Positions 54,034 to 62,676 of a stretch of 64,000 nt of DNA are shown here, one piece after another; the stretch's first letter is position 1, and the number at the start of each line of letters is the position of its first letter. Made by a program: the position numbers and the translations under genes. The DNA comes from Paenibacillus auburnensis (lineage in GTDB: Bacteria; Bacillota; Bacilli; Paenibacillales; Paenibacillaceae), in the NCBI RefSeq assembly GCF_927798115.1, contig NZ_CAKMMG010000004.1:233389-297388 (forward strand), written 5' to 3'. The notes beneath the pieces are model-generated. The model was not told the origin of the DNA. It made no database searches and saw only the letters and a program-made list of their open reading frames with translations.

Positions 54034-55545
54034 GTGCTAAGCATCAACCATGCCTTTTCAGAAGAGGCGCCGGCTTCACTTGAGGCACATTTCGCTGCTT
54101 TCCGGGAGCACACCATCGGCATCCGGCATCAAATCACTACGCCTTATGGACGGCAACCGCTGCTTTATGCCGACTGGACAGCCAGCGGCCGCTTATACGA
54201 GCCGATTGAACGAACCGTACAGGAGGTATTCGGCCCTTATGTGAGCAATCCGCATACCGAGTCGAATACTACCGGGCTGACCATGACCCTGGCCTATACC
54301 GAGGCACGAAATATTATAAGAAAGCATGTACACGCGGGACCGGAAGATGTCCTGCTCTTCTGCGGTAACGGCACGACCGGTGCGATCAACAAGCTGCAGC
54401 GGCTGATGGGCCTGAAGCTGCCGGAATGGCAGCGCCGGAATTTCCGCTGTACCCCGGAGGAACGTCCGGTGATCTTCACCAGCCATATGGAGCATCACTC
54501 TAATCTGCTGCCTTGGCAGGAGGGGATAGGCGATGTGGTTACGGTACCGGCCGGAGCGGACGGCAACATCGATTTGCATGCGCTTGAGGATCTGCTCCGT
54601 CTCCACCGGAACCGCCGCTATAAGATCGGCTCCTTCACCGCCTGCTCCAACGTAACGGGGATTCAGACCCCCTACGCTAAGCTTGCTGCCGCCATGCACC
54701 GCCACGGCGGAGTATGCTTTGTGGATTTTGCCGCCAGCGCCCCTTATGAGGATATCGATATGCACCCCTCCTCTCCGCTGGAGAAGCTCGATGCTGTTTT
54801 TTTCTCCCCTCACAAATTTCTCGGCGGCCCCGGCACGAATGGAGTGCTGCTGTTCGATGCTGCGCTCTGCAGCGGCAGACTGCCCGATGAACCGGGCGGG
54901 GGCACCGTTGTCTGGGTCGACCCATGGGGAGGACGCCGTTACATAGATGAGGTAGAGGTCCGTGAGGACGGGGGCACACCAGGGTTCCTCCAGGCTTTTC
55001 GTACAGCGCTATGCCTGAAGCTGAAGGAGCAGATGAACGGCTTCGGGGGGTTGATGAGGCTGCGGGAACAGGAGCTGTGCCGCCAGCTCTTGTCCGGACT
55101 CGCACGGATTCCCGGCTGCTCCATACTGGCCGGCGAGCAGACGGAGCGCCATGGTATCGTGTCGTTTACACTGCAGGATATCCATTACAATCTGGCCGTC
55201 CAGCTGCTGAATGACCGCTTTGGGATTCAGGCCCGCGGGGGCTGTTCCTGTGCCGGCCCTTATGGACACTATCTGCTGGGACTTGGCCACAATCAGTCCG
55301 AGCAGATCATTCAGGCACTCCATGCCGGTGACCAGTCTTCGAAGCCCGGCTGGGTCCGCCTCTCCCTGCATCCCATTATGACTGCCCGCGAGGTGGACCG
55401 GATGATAACGGCAGTGCAGGGCATTGTCAGCCATATCGCGGAATGGAGCCTTGATTACTGCTATAACGCCGCTACGAACAGCTGGCTCCATAACTCCGGA
55501 CAATTAGAGACAGAACAAGCGGTCAGCCGGCTGTTTAGGGTATAG
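54034..55545 (+). CDS. Class V aminotransferase-fold PLP enzyme (cysteine-desulfurase-like)
   Basis: A 503-residue fold-type I PLP enzyme. Visible sites: FCGNGTTGAINK phosphate-binding region, HMEHHSNLLPW, DFAASAPY with the cofactor Asp, Schiff-base Lys in FFSPHKFLGGPGTNG, and RGGCSCAGPYGHYLLG with two Cys in the position of the desulfurase thiol. It is about 100 residues longer than SufS. I place the start at GTG 54034, preceded by GGAGGGA six bases upstream, rather than an upstream GTG at 53998 with none. Desulfurase activity is possible given the DsrE-like gene before it, but a different lyase or transaminase reaction is equally open. Confidence 0.85.
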   Translation: MLSINHAFSEEAPASLEAHFAAFREHTIGIRHQITTPYGRQPLLYADWTASGRLYEPIERTVQEVFGPYVSNPHTESNTTGLTMTLAYTEARNIIRKHVHAGPEDVLLFCGNGTTGAINKLQRLMGLKLPEWQRRNFRCTPEERPVIFTSHMEHHSNLLPWQEGIGDVVTVPAGADGNIDLHALEDLLRLHRNRRYKIGSFTACSNVTGIQTPYAKLAAAMHRHGGVCFVDFAASAPYEDIDMHPSSPLEKLDAVFFSPHKFLGGPGTNGVLLFDAALCSGRLPDEPGGGTVVWVDPWGGRRYIDEVEVREDGGTPGFLQAFRTALCLKLKEQMNGFGGLMRLREQELCRQLLSGLARIPGCSILAGEQTERHGIVSFTLQDIHYNLAVQLLNDRFGIQARGGCSCAGPYGHYLLGLGHNQSEQIIQALHAGDQSSKPGWVRLSLHPIMTAREVDRMITAVQGIVSHIAEWSLDYCYNAATNSWLHNSGQLETEQAVSRLFRV

Positions 55546-55557
55546 CGGGTCACTCGC

Positions 55558-56172
55558 TTAGGCTGCCCCGTCCTCTTTCGCCGCCCGGGCAAACCGGGCC
55601 TCTATCGCCTTGACACACCATAAGGAGACACCGATGAATAGCAGCACATAGATAACTTCCCATGGATTGCGGATAAACCGGTCTACATCATTCCCGATAT
55701 AGGAGACTGCGAATACCATAATCGCTTTGCCGGCACAGAGCGCAAGCAGATAAGAACGCAGACGCATGCCGGCAAGTCCGGCGGCCATATTAATGACCAC
55801 AAACGGGCCGACCGGAAACAGACTAAGCAGAAAAACATAGCTGAATCCGCTCTGCCGGACCCAGGTCATGCTCTTGGCTACTTTCGGCCGCCCGGCCCAC
55901 TTCTGCAGATACGGGTGGGAAGCGATTTTGCGGATAATCAGGAAGGTCGTCACACAGCCCGCCACCAGCCCGATCCATGAATATAAAAAGCCAAGCCATA
56001 AACCGTAAACCGCCCCGTTTAAACCTACTATTGCAATAGTAGGCAGCGGCGGAACGAATGATTTCATAAACGTCAGCCCGATTCCGGGCAGCGGCCCGAG
56101 TGTGCGGTATTGTTCCAGCAACAGCCGGAGCCGCTCCTCTGTCAGCCATGACATCACGTCCAGCAAGTACAT
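55558..56172 (-). CDS. TVP38/TMEM64 (DedA-like) family membrane protein
   Basis: A 204-residue polytopic protein of the SNARE-associated/VTT fold. The family core FMKSFVPPLPTIAIVGLNGAVYGLWLGFLYSW and the FPVGPFVVINMAAGLAGMRLRSYLLAL segment are clear; the latter holds the conserved Gly/Pro loop. DedA-type proteins are linked to lipid-carrier flipping and membrane potential maintenance. GGAGAGAGTAATCG precedes the ATG. Convergent with the aminotransferase gene, only 12 bases apart. Confidence 0.88.
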   Translation of the reverse strand: MYLLDVMSWLTEERLRLLLEQYRTLGPLPGIGLTFMKSFVPPLPTIAIVGLNGAVYGLWLGFLYSWIGLVAGCVTTFLIIRKIASHPYLQKWAGRPKVAKSMTWVRQSGFSYVFLLSLFPVGPFVVINMAAGLAGMRLRSYLLALCAGKAIMVFAVSYIGNDVDRFIRNPWEVIYVLLFIGVSLWCVKAIEARFARAAKEDGAA

Positions 56173-56409
56173 CGATTACTCTCTCCTCATCACACTCCGA
56201 ATTTCACCCATCCTACTCTTCTCAATTATACAATAATTCTGTTAAGCCACGCTGAAAAGACCCCGCCAGAACATACCCGGCGGAAACGGGCCAGCTCGGG
56301 CCTCCTTTCATTCCAATATCCGGACGCCGGAGTGTCTTTTAGGGTTGCCAGTTCTATTTCCCTCATGTACCGTGTTTTATATTGACTGACAACAAAGGGG
56401 GAAAATTGG

Positions 56410-56925
56410 ATGTTCATACAATCAGAGCTGATCGATTTACGGCTGACCACCGGGCAGGATCTCGACTTCGTGCTGGCTGCGGAGCAGGATGAAAACAACC
56501 GCCGCTACATTGGACAATGGACGAGGGACAAGCACGCTGCAGCCATCACGGATGAAGATATGATGCATCTGATCCTTCAGGAGAAGTCCGGCCAACCGGC
56601 TGGCTACGTGATTATCACGGGACTGCAGGATCCCAATTTGACCGTCTGCATTATGCGGATTGTCGTTCATGTCCAGGGCCGCGGATACGGCAAAAGGTTA
56701 CTCGCACTGCTCACAGAATGGATCTTCACGCATACAGAGACGCACCGGCTATGGCTGGACGTTAATGAGCTGAATTCCAGAGCACGGCATGTGTATGAAG
56801 GGGCAGGCTTCAAGGTGGACGGTGCACTCCGCGAATCCATTAAACGGGGTGACATTTTTGAGACGCTGCTGATTATGTCGGTTCTGCACCAGGAGTATAT
56901 GGAGCGCAGGCAGAAGCTGGTATAA
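56410..56925 (+). CDS. GNAT family N-acetyltransferase
   Basis: A 171-residue acetyltransferase. The acetyl-CoA loop is in MRIVVHVQGRGYGKRLLALL (QGRGYG), and the C-terminal ELNSRARHVYEGAGFKVDGALRESI matches the RimJ/RimL-like branch that acetylates small molecules or protein N-termini. AAGGGGG precedes the ATG. Substrate not predictable. Monocistronic. Confidence 0.88.
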   Translation: MFIQSELIDLRLTTGQDLDFVLAAEQDENNRRYIGQWTRDKHAAAITDEDMMHLILQEKSGQPAGYVIITGLQDPNLTVCIMRIVVHVQGRGYGKRLLALLTEWIFTHTETHRLWLDVNELNSRARHVYEGAGFKVDGALRESIKRGDIFETLLIMSVLHQEYMERRQKLV

Positions 56926-56927
56926 AT

Positions 56928-56976
56928 AAAAAACTGCCGGCTGCGTCCACGCATCAGCGCGTCCGCAACCGGCAGT
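56928..56976 (-). terminator. Terminator of the metNIQ operon
   Basis: Minus-strand stem ACTGCCGG / CCGGCAGT extended by TGCG / CGCA, with TTTTTTATTTAT tail. It lies just after the metQ stop. Confidence 0.85.
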
Positions 56977-56993
56977 CTGCCTATATTTGAACT

Positions 56994-57854
56994 TTAAAAT
57001 GCCGGAACTACAGCCACGCCGTATTTGTCCTCAATGAATTGCTTCACATCCGGACTGGTCAGCGCTTCATCCAGTTTCTTAATCTCATCCCGGTTCTCAT
57101 CTCCGCTGCGGACGACAATGACATTGGCATACGGTGAATTGGCGTCCTCACGGAACAGGGCCGACTTCGGATCAATCCCAGATTCCAGCACTATATTGGT
57201 ATTGATGACTGCACCATCCAAATCAGGCAGCGCTCGCGGGAGAGTAGCAGAATCGGCCTCAACGAACTCCAAATTATGCGGGTTCTCAGCAATATCCTTA
57301 GGCGTGGCCTCATAGGTAGTTAAACCATCCTTCAGTTTAATCAGTCCCTGCTGCTGCAGCAGTACAAGTGCTCTGTATTCATTCGAAGGATTGTTCGGGA
57401 TGCCGATTTTGGCCCCATCCGGCAGCTCTTCTGCGGATTTCAGCTTCTCGGAGTAGAATCCGATGGGCTCTACATGCACCTTGGCCGTTACGGCGAAATC
57501 ATACCCCTTTTCCTCCTTGATCGAATCCAGATAAGGCACATGCTGAAAATAATTGGCATCTATCTGCTTCTCCTGTAATGCCGGGTTTAGCTGGCCCTCG
57601 TCATCCAGTGTGACAATCTCCAGGTTAATGCCCTCTTCCTTCAGCTTCGGTTTGATGAACTCCAGAATCTCCGCATGCGGCACAGCAGCCGCCCCCACCT
57701 TAAGTGTAATCTCCTTGCCGGCATTTCCGCTGGAATTCCCTTCTGCAGCCGCCTTTGCCTCATCATTGTTCTTGTCTGCACCGCAGCCTGACAGCACCCC
57801 CGCCAGAACAATCATCACTGCGACAAGCAGGCTCCCCTGTTTCTTCATCCTCAT
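56994..57854 (-). CDS. metQ: MetQ/NlpA-family substrate-binding lipoprotein
   Basis: A 286-residue lipoprotein (lipobox LSGC, Cys24) that captures methionine or a related compound and delivers it to the MetNI transporter. The family core AAAVPHAEILEFIKPKLKEEGINLEIVTLDD and YFQHVPYLDSIKEEKG (MetQ signature) is clear. It follows metI by 109 bases and ends at a terminator. The substrate could be L-methionine, D-methionine, or another amino acid or peptide, as NlpA-family ligands vary. Confidence 0.9.
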   Translation of the reverse strand: MRMKKQGSLLVAVMIVLAGVLSGCGADKNNDEAKAAAEGNSSGNAGKEITLKVGAAAVPHAEILEFIKPKLKEEGINLEIVTLDDEGQLNPALQEKQIDANYFQHVPYLDSIKEEKGYDFAVTAKVHVEPIGFYSEKLKSAEELPDGAKIGIPNNPSNEYRALVLLQQQGLIKLKDGLTTYEATPKDIAENPHNLEFVEADSATLPRALPDLDGAVINTNIVLESGIDPKSALFREDANSPYANVIVVRSGDENRDEIKKLDEALTSPDVKQFIEDKYGVAVVPAF

Positions 57855-57963
57855 CCCTACCCCTTCTTAGAATCTATATTTTTTAAAACATCGTTACCCT
57901 GTATAGCGTTATTACCCATGTTATATGAATTATGTAATTCTGCTCACTAATGCCCCATCCGTC

Positions 57964-58632
57964 TTATTCGCTCTTACAGCGCTTCCTGTCGATAGCCCGG
58001 GAAACATAGTCGCCCGTCCACTGCAGGATCTGAACAATCAGTATAATTAGCAGTACGGTACCGATTAGAATATCTGTCCGGAAACGCTGGTAACCAAAGC
58101 GGATCGCCAGACTGCCCAGCCCACCGGCACCGATGGCCCCGGCCACCGCCGTAAATTCCGTGATCGAGATGACTGCTATAGTCATGCCGCGCACCAGTGC
58201 AGGCAGCGCCTCAGGAATGATGACCTGCGCAATAATTGTAAAGGGATGTGCACCCACGGACTTGGCTGCTTCAATCTTACCCGGCTCCACCTCCCGCAGC
58301 GAGCTCTCGATAATTCTGCCAAGGAACGGTGCCGCCCCGATGGACAGGGAGACAATCGCTGCCGTAGGTCCAAGCGAGGTGCCGACAATCAGCCGCGACA
58401 GCGGGAGCAGCAGTACGATCAGAATAATGAAAGGAATAGAGCGGACTCCGTTAATCGCCGTACTGAGCAACCCGTTAACCCGGGGAGCGGGCAGGACACC
58501 TCCCTTCTCAGTGACCACCAGAGTCACACCCAGCAGCGAACCGAGCAAAAGTGCAAATACAGAGGACCAGGCCACCATATACAAGGTCTGCTGCAGCCCG
58601 GTCCACAGCAGTTCAACCATATCTTCCTTCAT
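57964..58632 (-). CDS. metI: MetI-type ABC permease
   Basis: A 222-residue permease with five TM helices and the EAA-type loop ([30 protein letters not shown]). [25 protein letters not shown] is the MetI-specific start of the core. It overlaps metN by ATGA (58629-58632), so both are coupled. Forms the pore of the methionine-type importer. Confidence 0.93.
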   Translation of the reverse strand: MKEDMVELLWTGLQQTLYMVAWSSVFALLLGSLLGVTLVVTEKGGVLPAPRVNGLLSTAINGVRSIPFIILIVLLLPLSRLIVGTSLGPTAAIVSLSIGAAPFLGRIIESSLREVEPGKIEAAKSVGAHPFTIIAQVIIPEALPALVRGMTIAVISITEFTAVAGAIGAGGLGSLAIRFGYQRFRTDILIGTVLLIILIVQILQWTGDYVSRAIDRKRCKSE

Positions 58633-59411
58633 CGCATAATTACCGCCTTCTCCTGAGTGTTTCCGTCTTTGTAGTAATTGAATATATTCACAAACTGCTT
58701 CGCCGTCTCACTCTCCGGCCGGTAGAACAACTGCTCTACCGGTCCGCTCTCCACGATCCGCCCGCCTTCAATTACCGCAGCATTGTCGCAGATATGCCGC
58801 AGCACATCCATTTCATGTGTGATTAAGACGATAGTAATCTGCAGCTTACGGTTAATATCCTGCAGCAATTCCAGAATTGAATGCGTCGTCTGCGGGTCCA
58901 GCGCCGAGGTGGCTTCATCGGAGAGCAGCACAGCCGGCTCCACGGCAAGCGCGCGTGCAATTCCAACCCGCTGTTTCTGGCCGCCGCTGAGCTGCGACGG
59001 ATACACATCCGCTTTGTCGCTTAACCCTACCAGCTCCAGAATTTCTGCCACACGCCGCTTCGTTTCAGGCTTGGAGAACCCGGCTACCCGGAGCGGGAAC
59101 GCCACATTCCCGTATACCGTCTTGGCTTCCAGCAGATTAAACTGCTGAAAGATCATGCCGATTCGGCGGCGGGCCAGCCGCAGCTGCTTGCCCTTCAGAT
59201 CCGTAATCGCTACTCCTCCCACCTCAACACTGCCCGTATCAGGCCGCTCCAGAAGGTTGAGACAGCGGATCAGCGTGGATTTCCCAGCGCCACTTGCTCC
59301 GATAATGCCGAAGATCTCACCTTTTTCGATATGAAGATTAATATCCTGCAGTGCAGACACCTGCCCGGCACGCGTCGCATAGCTTTTATTCAAATGCTTC
59401 ACTGCAATCAT
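58629..59411 (-). CDS. metN: MetN-type ABC importer ATPase lacking the C-terminal NIL domain
   Basis: A 260-residue ATPase with Walker [11 protein letters not shown]-loop [11 protein letters not shown] (the MetN-type QFNLL), signature LSGGQKQR, Walker [12 protein letters not shown] and switch His in THEMDV. Standard MetN proteins have about 340 residues, the last 90 forming the NIL/ACT domain that binds methionine and stops transport. Here the protein ends right after the ABC domain with the metI start overlapping, so no remnant of the NIL domain remains in the operon. Preceded by a strong promoter and a leader terminator. Confidence 0.9.
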   Translation of the reverse strand: MIAVKHLNKSYATRAGQVSALQDINLHIEKGEIFGIIGASGAGKSTLIRCLNLLERPDTGSVEVGGVAITDLKGKQLRLARRRIGMIFQQFNLLEAKTVYGNVAFPLRVAGFSKPETKRRVAEILELVGLSDKADVYPSQLSGGQKQRVGIARALAVEPAVLLSDEATSALDPQTTHSILELLQDINRKLQITIVLITHEMDVLRHICDNAAVIEGGRIVESGPVEQLFYRPESETAKQFVNIFNYYKDGNTQEKAVIMR

Positions 59412-59449
59412 CGATCCATTCGCCCCCTACTCCAGCCAAGATGAACAAC

Positions 59450-59493
59450 AAAAAAAGATCAAGCCGCTACCGCATAGACGGTAAAGCCTGATC
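59450..59493 (-). terminator. Leader terminator in front of metN (candidate attenuator)
   Basis: Minus-strand stem GATCAGGC / GCTTGATC, with an inner TACCG / CGGTA stem, followed by TTTTTTTG (59450-59456). It lies about 40 bases before the metN start and about 45 bases past the predicted transcription start, so it should limit read-through. A CCAGTAAACTGG hairpin sits ahead. No S-box (SAM-I) signature is seen. Confidence 0.7.
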
Positions 59494-59542
59494 TCCAGTT
59501 TACTGGTCGACCCTGTTATATTCCGATTAAATCCATGGGATT

Positions 59543-59571
59543 AATATAGTACACCCTTAAAAAACTGTCAA
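59543..59571 (-). promoter_or_regulatory. Sigma-A type promoter of metNIQ
   Basis: Minus-strand TTGACA (59566-59571), 17 bases, TATATT (59543-59548). Immediately downstream ATTAATCCCATGGATTTAAT is an imperfect dyad centred on CCATGG overlapping the start site, a possible repressor site. Confidence 0.75.
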
Positions 59572-59596
59572 TCCTAATCTTTACATCCCAGTCATG

Positions 59597-59632
59597 CCAA
59601 AGGGCCGCGATCCGAAGATCACAGCCCTTTGG
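59597..59632 (-). terminator. Terminator-like hairpin after the pyrimidine operon
   Basis: Stem CCAAAGGGC / GCCCTTTGG with an 18-base loop that itself contains GATC-rich pairing. There is no T tract on the minus strand, so efficiency is uncertain. Confidence 0.4.
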
Positions 59633-59647
59633 TTTGGTAGGATTCAC

Positions 59648-59887
59648 TTAAATAACCGTTTCTATCGGCGCAGCCGGCTTTCTCCCGGCAAAAACTACCG
59701 TTGTCACATGCTTGCGCGCATCTGCTGTCAGCAGCAGCAGCTCCACCGGGCTTTGTCCCGGACCGCCGTGAGTGAAGGTAACTCTGGCCCCGTCCAGGTC
59801 CTCCGCGATACGGATCACTTGGTAGCCTTGTTCCAGCAGCGTGTCAATTGCCCGCCGCTCTTGGTCGAACTCTTCGAATGCTGACAT
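59648..59887 (-). CDS. Small protein of unknown function downstream of hydA
   Basis: A 79-residue soluble protein, [18 protein letters not shown] at the start, with strand-like [19 protein letters not shown] and [20 protein letters not shown] do not recognise it. The start ATG 59885-59887 is one base after the hydA stop, with GGAGGAG nine bases upstream, so it belongs to the pyrimidine operon and is probably translated. A longer frame running back into hydA has no ribosome site. Confidence 0.7.
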   Translation of the reverse strand: MSAFEEFDQERRAIDTLLEQGYQVIRIAEDLDGARVTFTHGGPGQSPVELLLLTADARKHVTTVVFAGRKPAAPIETVI

Positions 59888-59888
59888 G

Positions 59889-61316
59889 CTAGACCACTCC
59901 TCCGCTGATTTCCGCTTTGACCGGACGTGCCGCTTCCGCTTCGAACCGTTTACGGTGCAGGTATTTACCGGAGCCTGCCTGGCCGACGAACTGTTTGTCA
60001 CGGATAACATATTCGCCGCGGCTGAGTACAGAGACCGGCTCGCCCTTAATTTCGAAGCCTTCAAACGCATTATAATCGACGTTCATATGATGGGTTTCAG
60101 CTGAGATGGTTCTTTCCACGGATGGATCGAAAATGACAATATCGGCGTCGCTGCCGATGGCGATCGTTCCCTTTTGCGGGAATAAACCGAACAGCTTGGC
60201 GCTGGAGGTGGAGATGATATCCACGAATTTATTGAGCGAGATCCGGCCCTTCTGCACGCCTTCGGAGTAGAGCAGGCTGAAGCGGTCCTCAATGGTCGGC
60301 CCGCCGTTCGGGATCTTGGAGAAATCGCCGAGGCCAAGGTCCTTCTGTCCCTTGAAATCGAACGAGCACTGGTCGGAGCCGATGGTTTGCAGCGTGCCGC
60401 TCCACAGCGCATCCCACAGCACATCCTGGTTCCACTGCTCGCGCAGCGGCGGAGACCAGACATATTTGGCACCTTCGAAATCCGGTTTTTCTAGTGCTGT
60501 CTGATCCAGCACCAGATACTGCGGACAGGTCTCTCCGTAGACGCGCAGCCCCTTTTTGCGGGCTTCGGCGATTTTCCAGGCAGCTTCGGCACAGGTCACG
60601 TGCACGACATAGAGCTGGGAATCGGTCAACTCTGTCAAATAAGCAGCCCGGCCGGTCGCTTCACCCTCCAGCTCCGGAGGCCGGGTCAGCGCATGGTAGA
60701 TCGGATCCGTGTTGCCGGCTGCGAGAGCCTGCTCCACCAGATATTCAATCACATCACCGTTCTCCGCATGAACCATGACGAGCGCGCCTTCCCGCTTGGC
60801 GGCCTGCAGCGTCTTGAACAGCACGCCGTCATCAGCCTGGAAGGTGTTCTTGTACGCCATGAATACCTTCAGCGAGGTAATGCCCTCGTCTTCAATAATC
60901 TGCGGCAGCTCTGCGAGCACCTTGTCGTTCAGCTCCGAGACCATCAGGTGGAAGCTGTAGTCAATGACCGCCTTATCCTGCGATTTGTTATGCCAGGTAT
61001 CCACGGCGTTCTGCAGCGGCTGGCCCTTGGTGGTCAGGCAGAAATCAATAATGGTTGTCGTGCCGCCGTAGGCGGCCGCAATCGTTCCGCTCTCAAAATC
61101 ATCTGCGGTGACAGTTCCGCCAAAGGGCATGTCGAGATGGGTGTGGGGATCAATTCCCCCGGGAAATACATAACAGCCGGAGGCGTCTACGATTTCAGCA
61201 TCCGGGGCTTCCAGATTCAAGCCGATTCCGGCCACAATCCCGTCCTCGATCAGAACGTCTGCTGCATAAGTGTCCGCTGCGGTAACGATAATGCCGTTTT
61301 TGATGATCTTTTTCAT
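59889..61316 (-). CDS. hydA: Dihydropyrimidinase (D-hydantoinase)
   Basis: A 475-residue amidohydrolase that opens dihydrouracil or dihydrothymine to N-carbamoyl-beta-alanine, and hydantoins. Metal and catalytic marks: [12 protein letters not shown] (His-x-His), carbamylated Lys in [25 protein letters not shown] and [10 protein letters not shown] (family metal Asp nearby). Immediately downstream of preA (one base apart). No beta-ureidopropionase is visible, so the last step is encoded elsewhere. Confidence 0.94.
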   Translation of the reverse strand: MKKIIKNGIIVTAADTYAADVLIEDGIVAGIGLNLEAPDAEIVDASGCYVFPGGIDPHTHLDMPFGGTVTADDFESGTIAAAYGGTTTIIDFCLTTKGQPLQNAVDTWHNKSQDKAVIDYSFHLMVSELNDKVLAELPQIIEDEGITSLKVFMAYKNTFQADDGVLFKTLQAAKREGALVMVHAENGDVIEYLVEQALAAGNTDPIYHALTRPPELEGEATGRAAYLTELTDSQLYVVHVTCAEAAWKIAEARKKGLRVYGETCPQYLVLDQTALEKPDFEGAKYVWSPPLREQWNQDVLWDALWSGTLQTIGSDQCSFDFKGQKDLGLGDFSKIPNGGPTIEDRFSLLYSEGVQKGRISLNKFVDIISTSSAKLFGLFPQKGTIAIGSDADIVIFDPSVERTISAETHHMNVDYNAFEGFEIKGEPVSVLSRGEYVIRDKQFVGQAGSGKYLHRKRFEAEAARPVKAEISGGVV

Positions 61317-61317
61317 C

Positions 61318-62607
61318 CTAAACTACCTCCGCTTCCGAATATGAGCCGTTCAAGCCGCTGATCACTTGATTCCGCTGATTCCAGGTCATCGGCGCCACGC
61401 CGCTATCCAGGGCGACCATATCAATGGCGCCGTCCGCCGGACAGACAATGGAGCACAGATTACAGCCTACGCAGTCTTCCTCACGCACCTGCAGAATCGC
61501 CTTACCATCGGAATTGGTCAACATATCGATACACTGATGCGAGGCATCCTCGCAGGCAATATGGCATTTATTACAGTTAATGCAGTTGTCTTCGTTAATC
61601 CGGGCAACCACCTTATAGTTAAGGTCCAGATCACCCCAGTTGGAGTATTTAGGCACTGATTTACCAATCAGCTCCGTTACCGAAGCCAGACCCTTGTCAT
61701 CCAGATAATTGTTCAGGCCGTCGATCATTTCTTCAACGATCCGGAAGCCGTGATGCATTACCGCCGTACAGACCTGAATGCCGGTGGAACCCATCAGCAT
61801 GAATTCGACCACGTCCTGCCAGGTGGAAATGCCGCCGATCCCGGAGATAGGGACACCTACGCCGCGGTCCCGGGCGCATTCGGCCACCATGCTCAGGGCA
61901 ATCGGCTTCACCGCCGGACCGCAATAACCGCCATGCGCGCCTTGGCCGCCGACATTTGGAATCGTGTTCCAGCTGTGAATATCCACTCCTGCCAGACTGT
62001 TAATCGTATTGATCAGGCTGATCGCGTCCGCACCGCCTTTAACCGCATGCCGGGCAACGACCGTAATGTCGGTAATATTCGGGGTCAGCTTCACGATAAC
62101 CGGCGTGGTCGCCACTTCCTTCACCCAGGTCGTCTGCGCCTGCACCAGATCAGGCTGCTGTCCGGAGGCCGCACCCATTCCGCGCTCGGCCATGCCGTGC
62201 GGACAGCCGAAGTTGAGCTCCAGCCCGTCTACACCGACCGCTTCCACCCGTTTGACGATCTCATGCCACTTTTCCTGCTTCGGTTCTACCATCAGGGAGG
62301 CAATAATCGCATGATTCGGAAATCTCTTCTTCGTCTCATAGATTTCCTTCAGGTTCACTTCCAGCGGACGGTCCGTAATCAGCTCTATGTTGTTAAAGCC
62401 CGCTACCCGTTGTCCATTAAAGTGCACTGCTGCAAACCGGGACGAGGTGTTAATGACCGGTTCGCCCAGCGTCTTCCAGACCGCCCCTCCCCAGCCGGCC
62501 TCGAAGGCCCGCTGCACTTGATAACCTGTATTGGTAGGCGGCGCAGAGGCCAGCCAGAACGGATTGGGTGACTTAATTCCTGCAAGATCAATACTCAAAT
62601 CTGCCAT
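61318..62607 (-). CDS. preA: NAD-dependent dihydropyrimidine dehydrogenase, catalytic subunit PreA
   Basis: A 429-residue FMN/4Fe-4S flavoprotein. Residues about 1-320 form the dihydroorotate-dehydrogenase-like TIM barrel (NPFWLASAPPTNTGYQ at the start, GLELNFGCPHG for the active-site loop, SGIGGISTWQD for phosphate binding). The C-terminus carries two ferredoxin clusters, CINCNKCHIAC and CVGCNLCSIVCP. It reduces uracil or thymine with electrons from PreT. Order preT-preA-hydA on the minus strand matches a pyrimidine catabolic operon. Confidence 0.95.
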   Translation of the reverse strand: MADLSIDLAGIKSPNPFWLASAPPTNTGYQVQRAFEAGWGGAVWKTLGEPVINTSSRFAAVHFNGQRVAGFNNIELITDRPLEVNLKEIYETKKRFPNHAIIASLMVEPKQEKWHEIVKRVEAVGVDGLELNFGCPHGMAERGMGAASGQQPDLVQAQTTWVKEVATTPVIVKLTPNITDITVVARHAVKGGADAISLINTINSLAGVDIHSWNTIPNVGGQGAHGGYCGPAVKPIALSMVAECARDRGVGVPISGIGGISTWQDVVEFMLMGSTGIQVCTAVMHHGFRIVEEMIDGLNNYLDDKGLASVTELIGKSVPKYSNWGDLDLNYKVVARINEDNCINCNKCHIACEDASHQCIDMLTNSDGKAILQVREEDCVGCNLCSIVCPADGAIDMVALDSGVAPMTWNQRNQVISGLNGSYSEAEVV

Positions 62608-62676
62608 TGATATTCCCTCCCTGTCATATGAAGTCCGCCTAAACCAGCCGGGCCCGTGCTGCTCACATACTCCCGG

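Noticed and set aside
59412..59571. SAM-I riboswitch ahead of metN
   Set aside because: I looked for the conserved S-box core and found none; only a terminator and a small hairpin are present.
61750..62571. 273-codon plus-strand open frame opposite preA
   Set aside because: Shadow of PreA, whose motifs are intact; composition is Arg/His-rich and there is no ribosome site.
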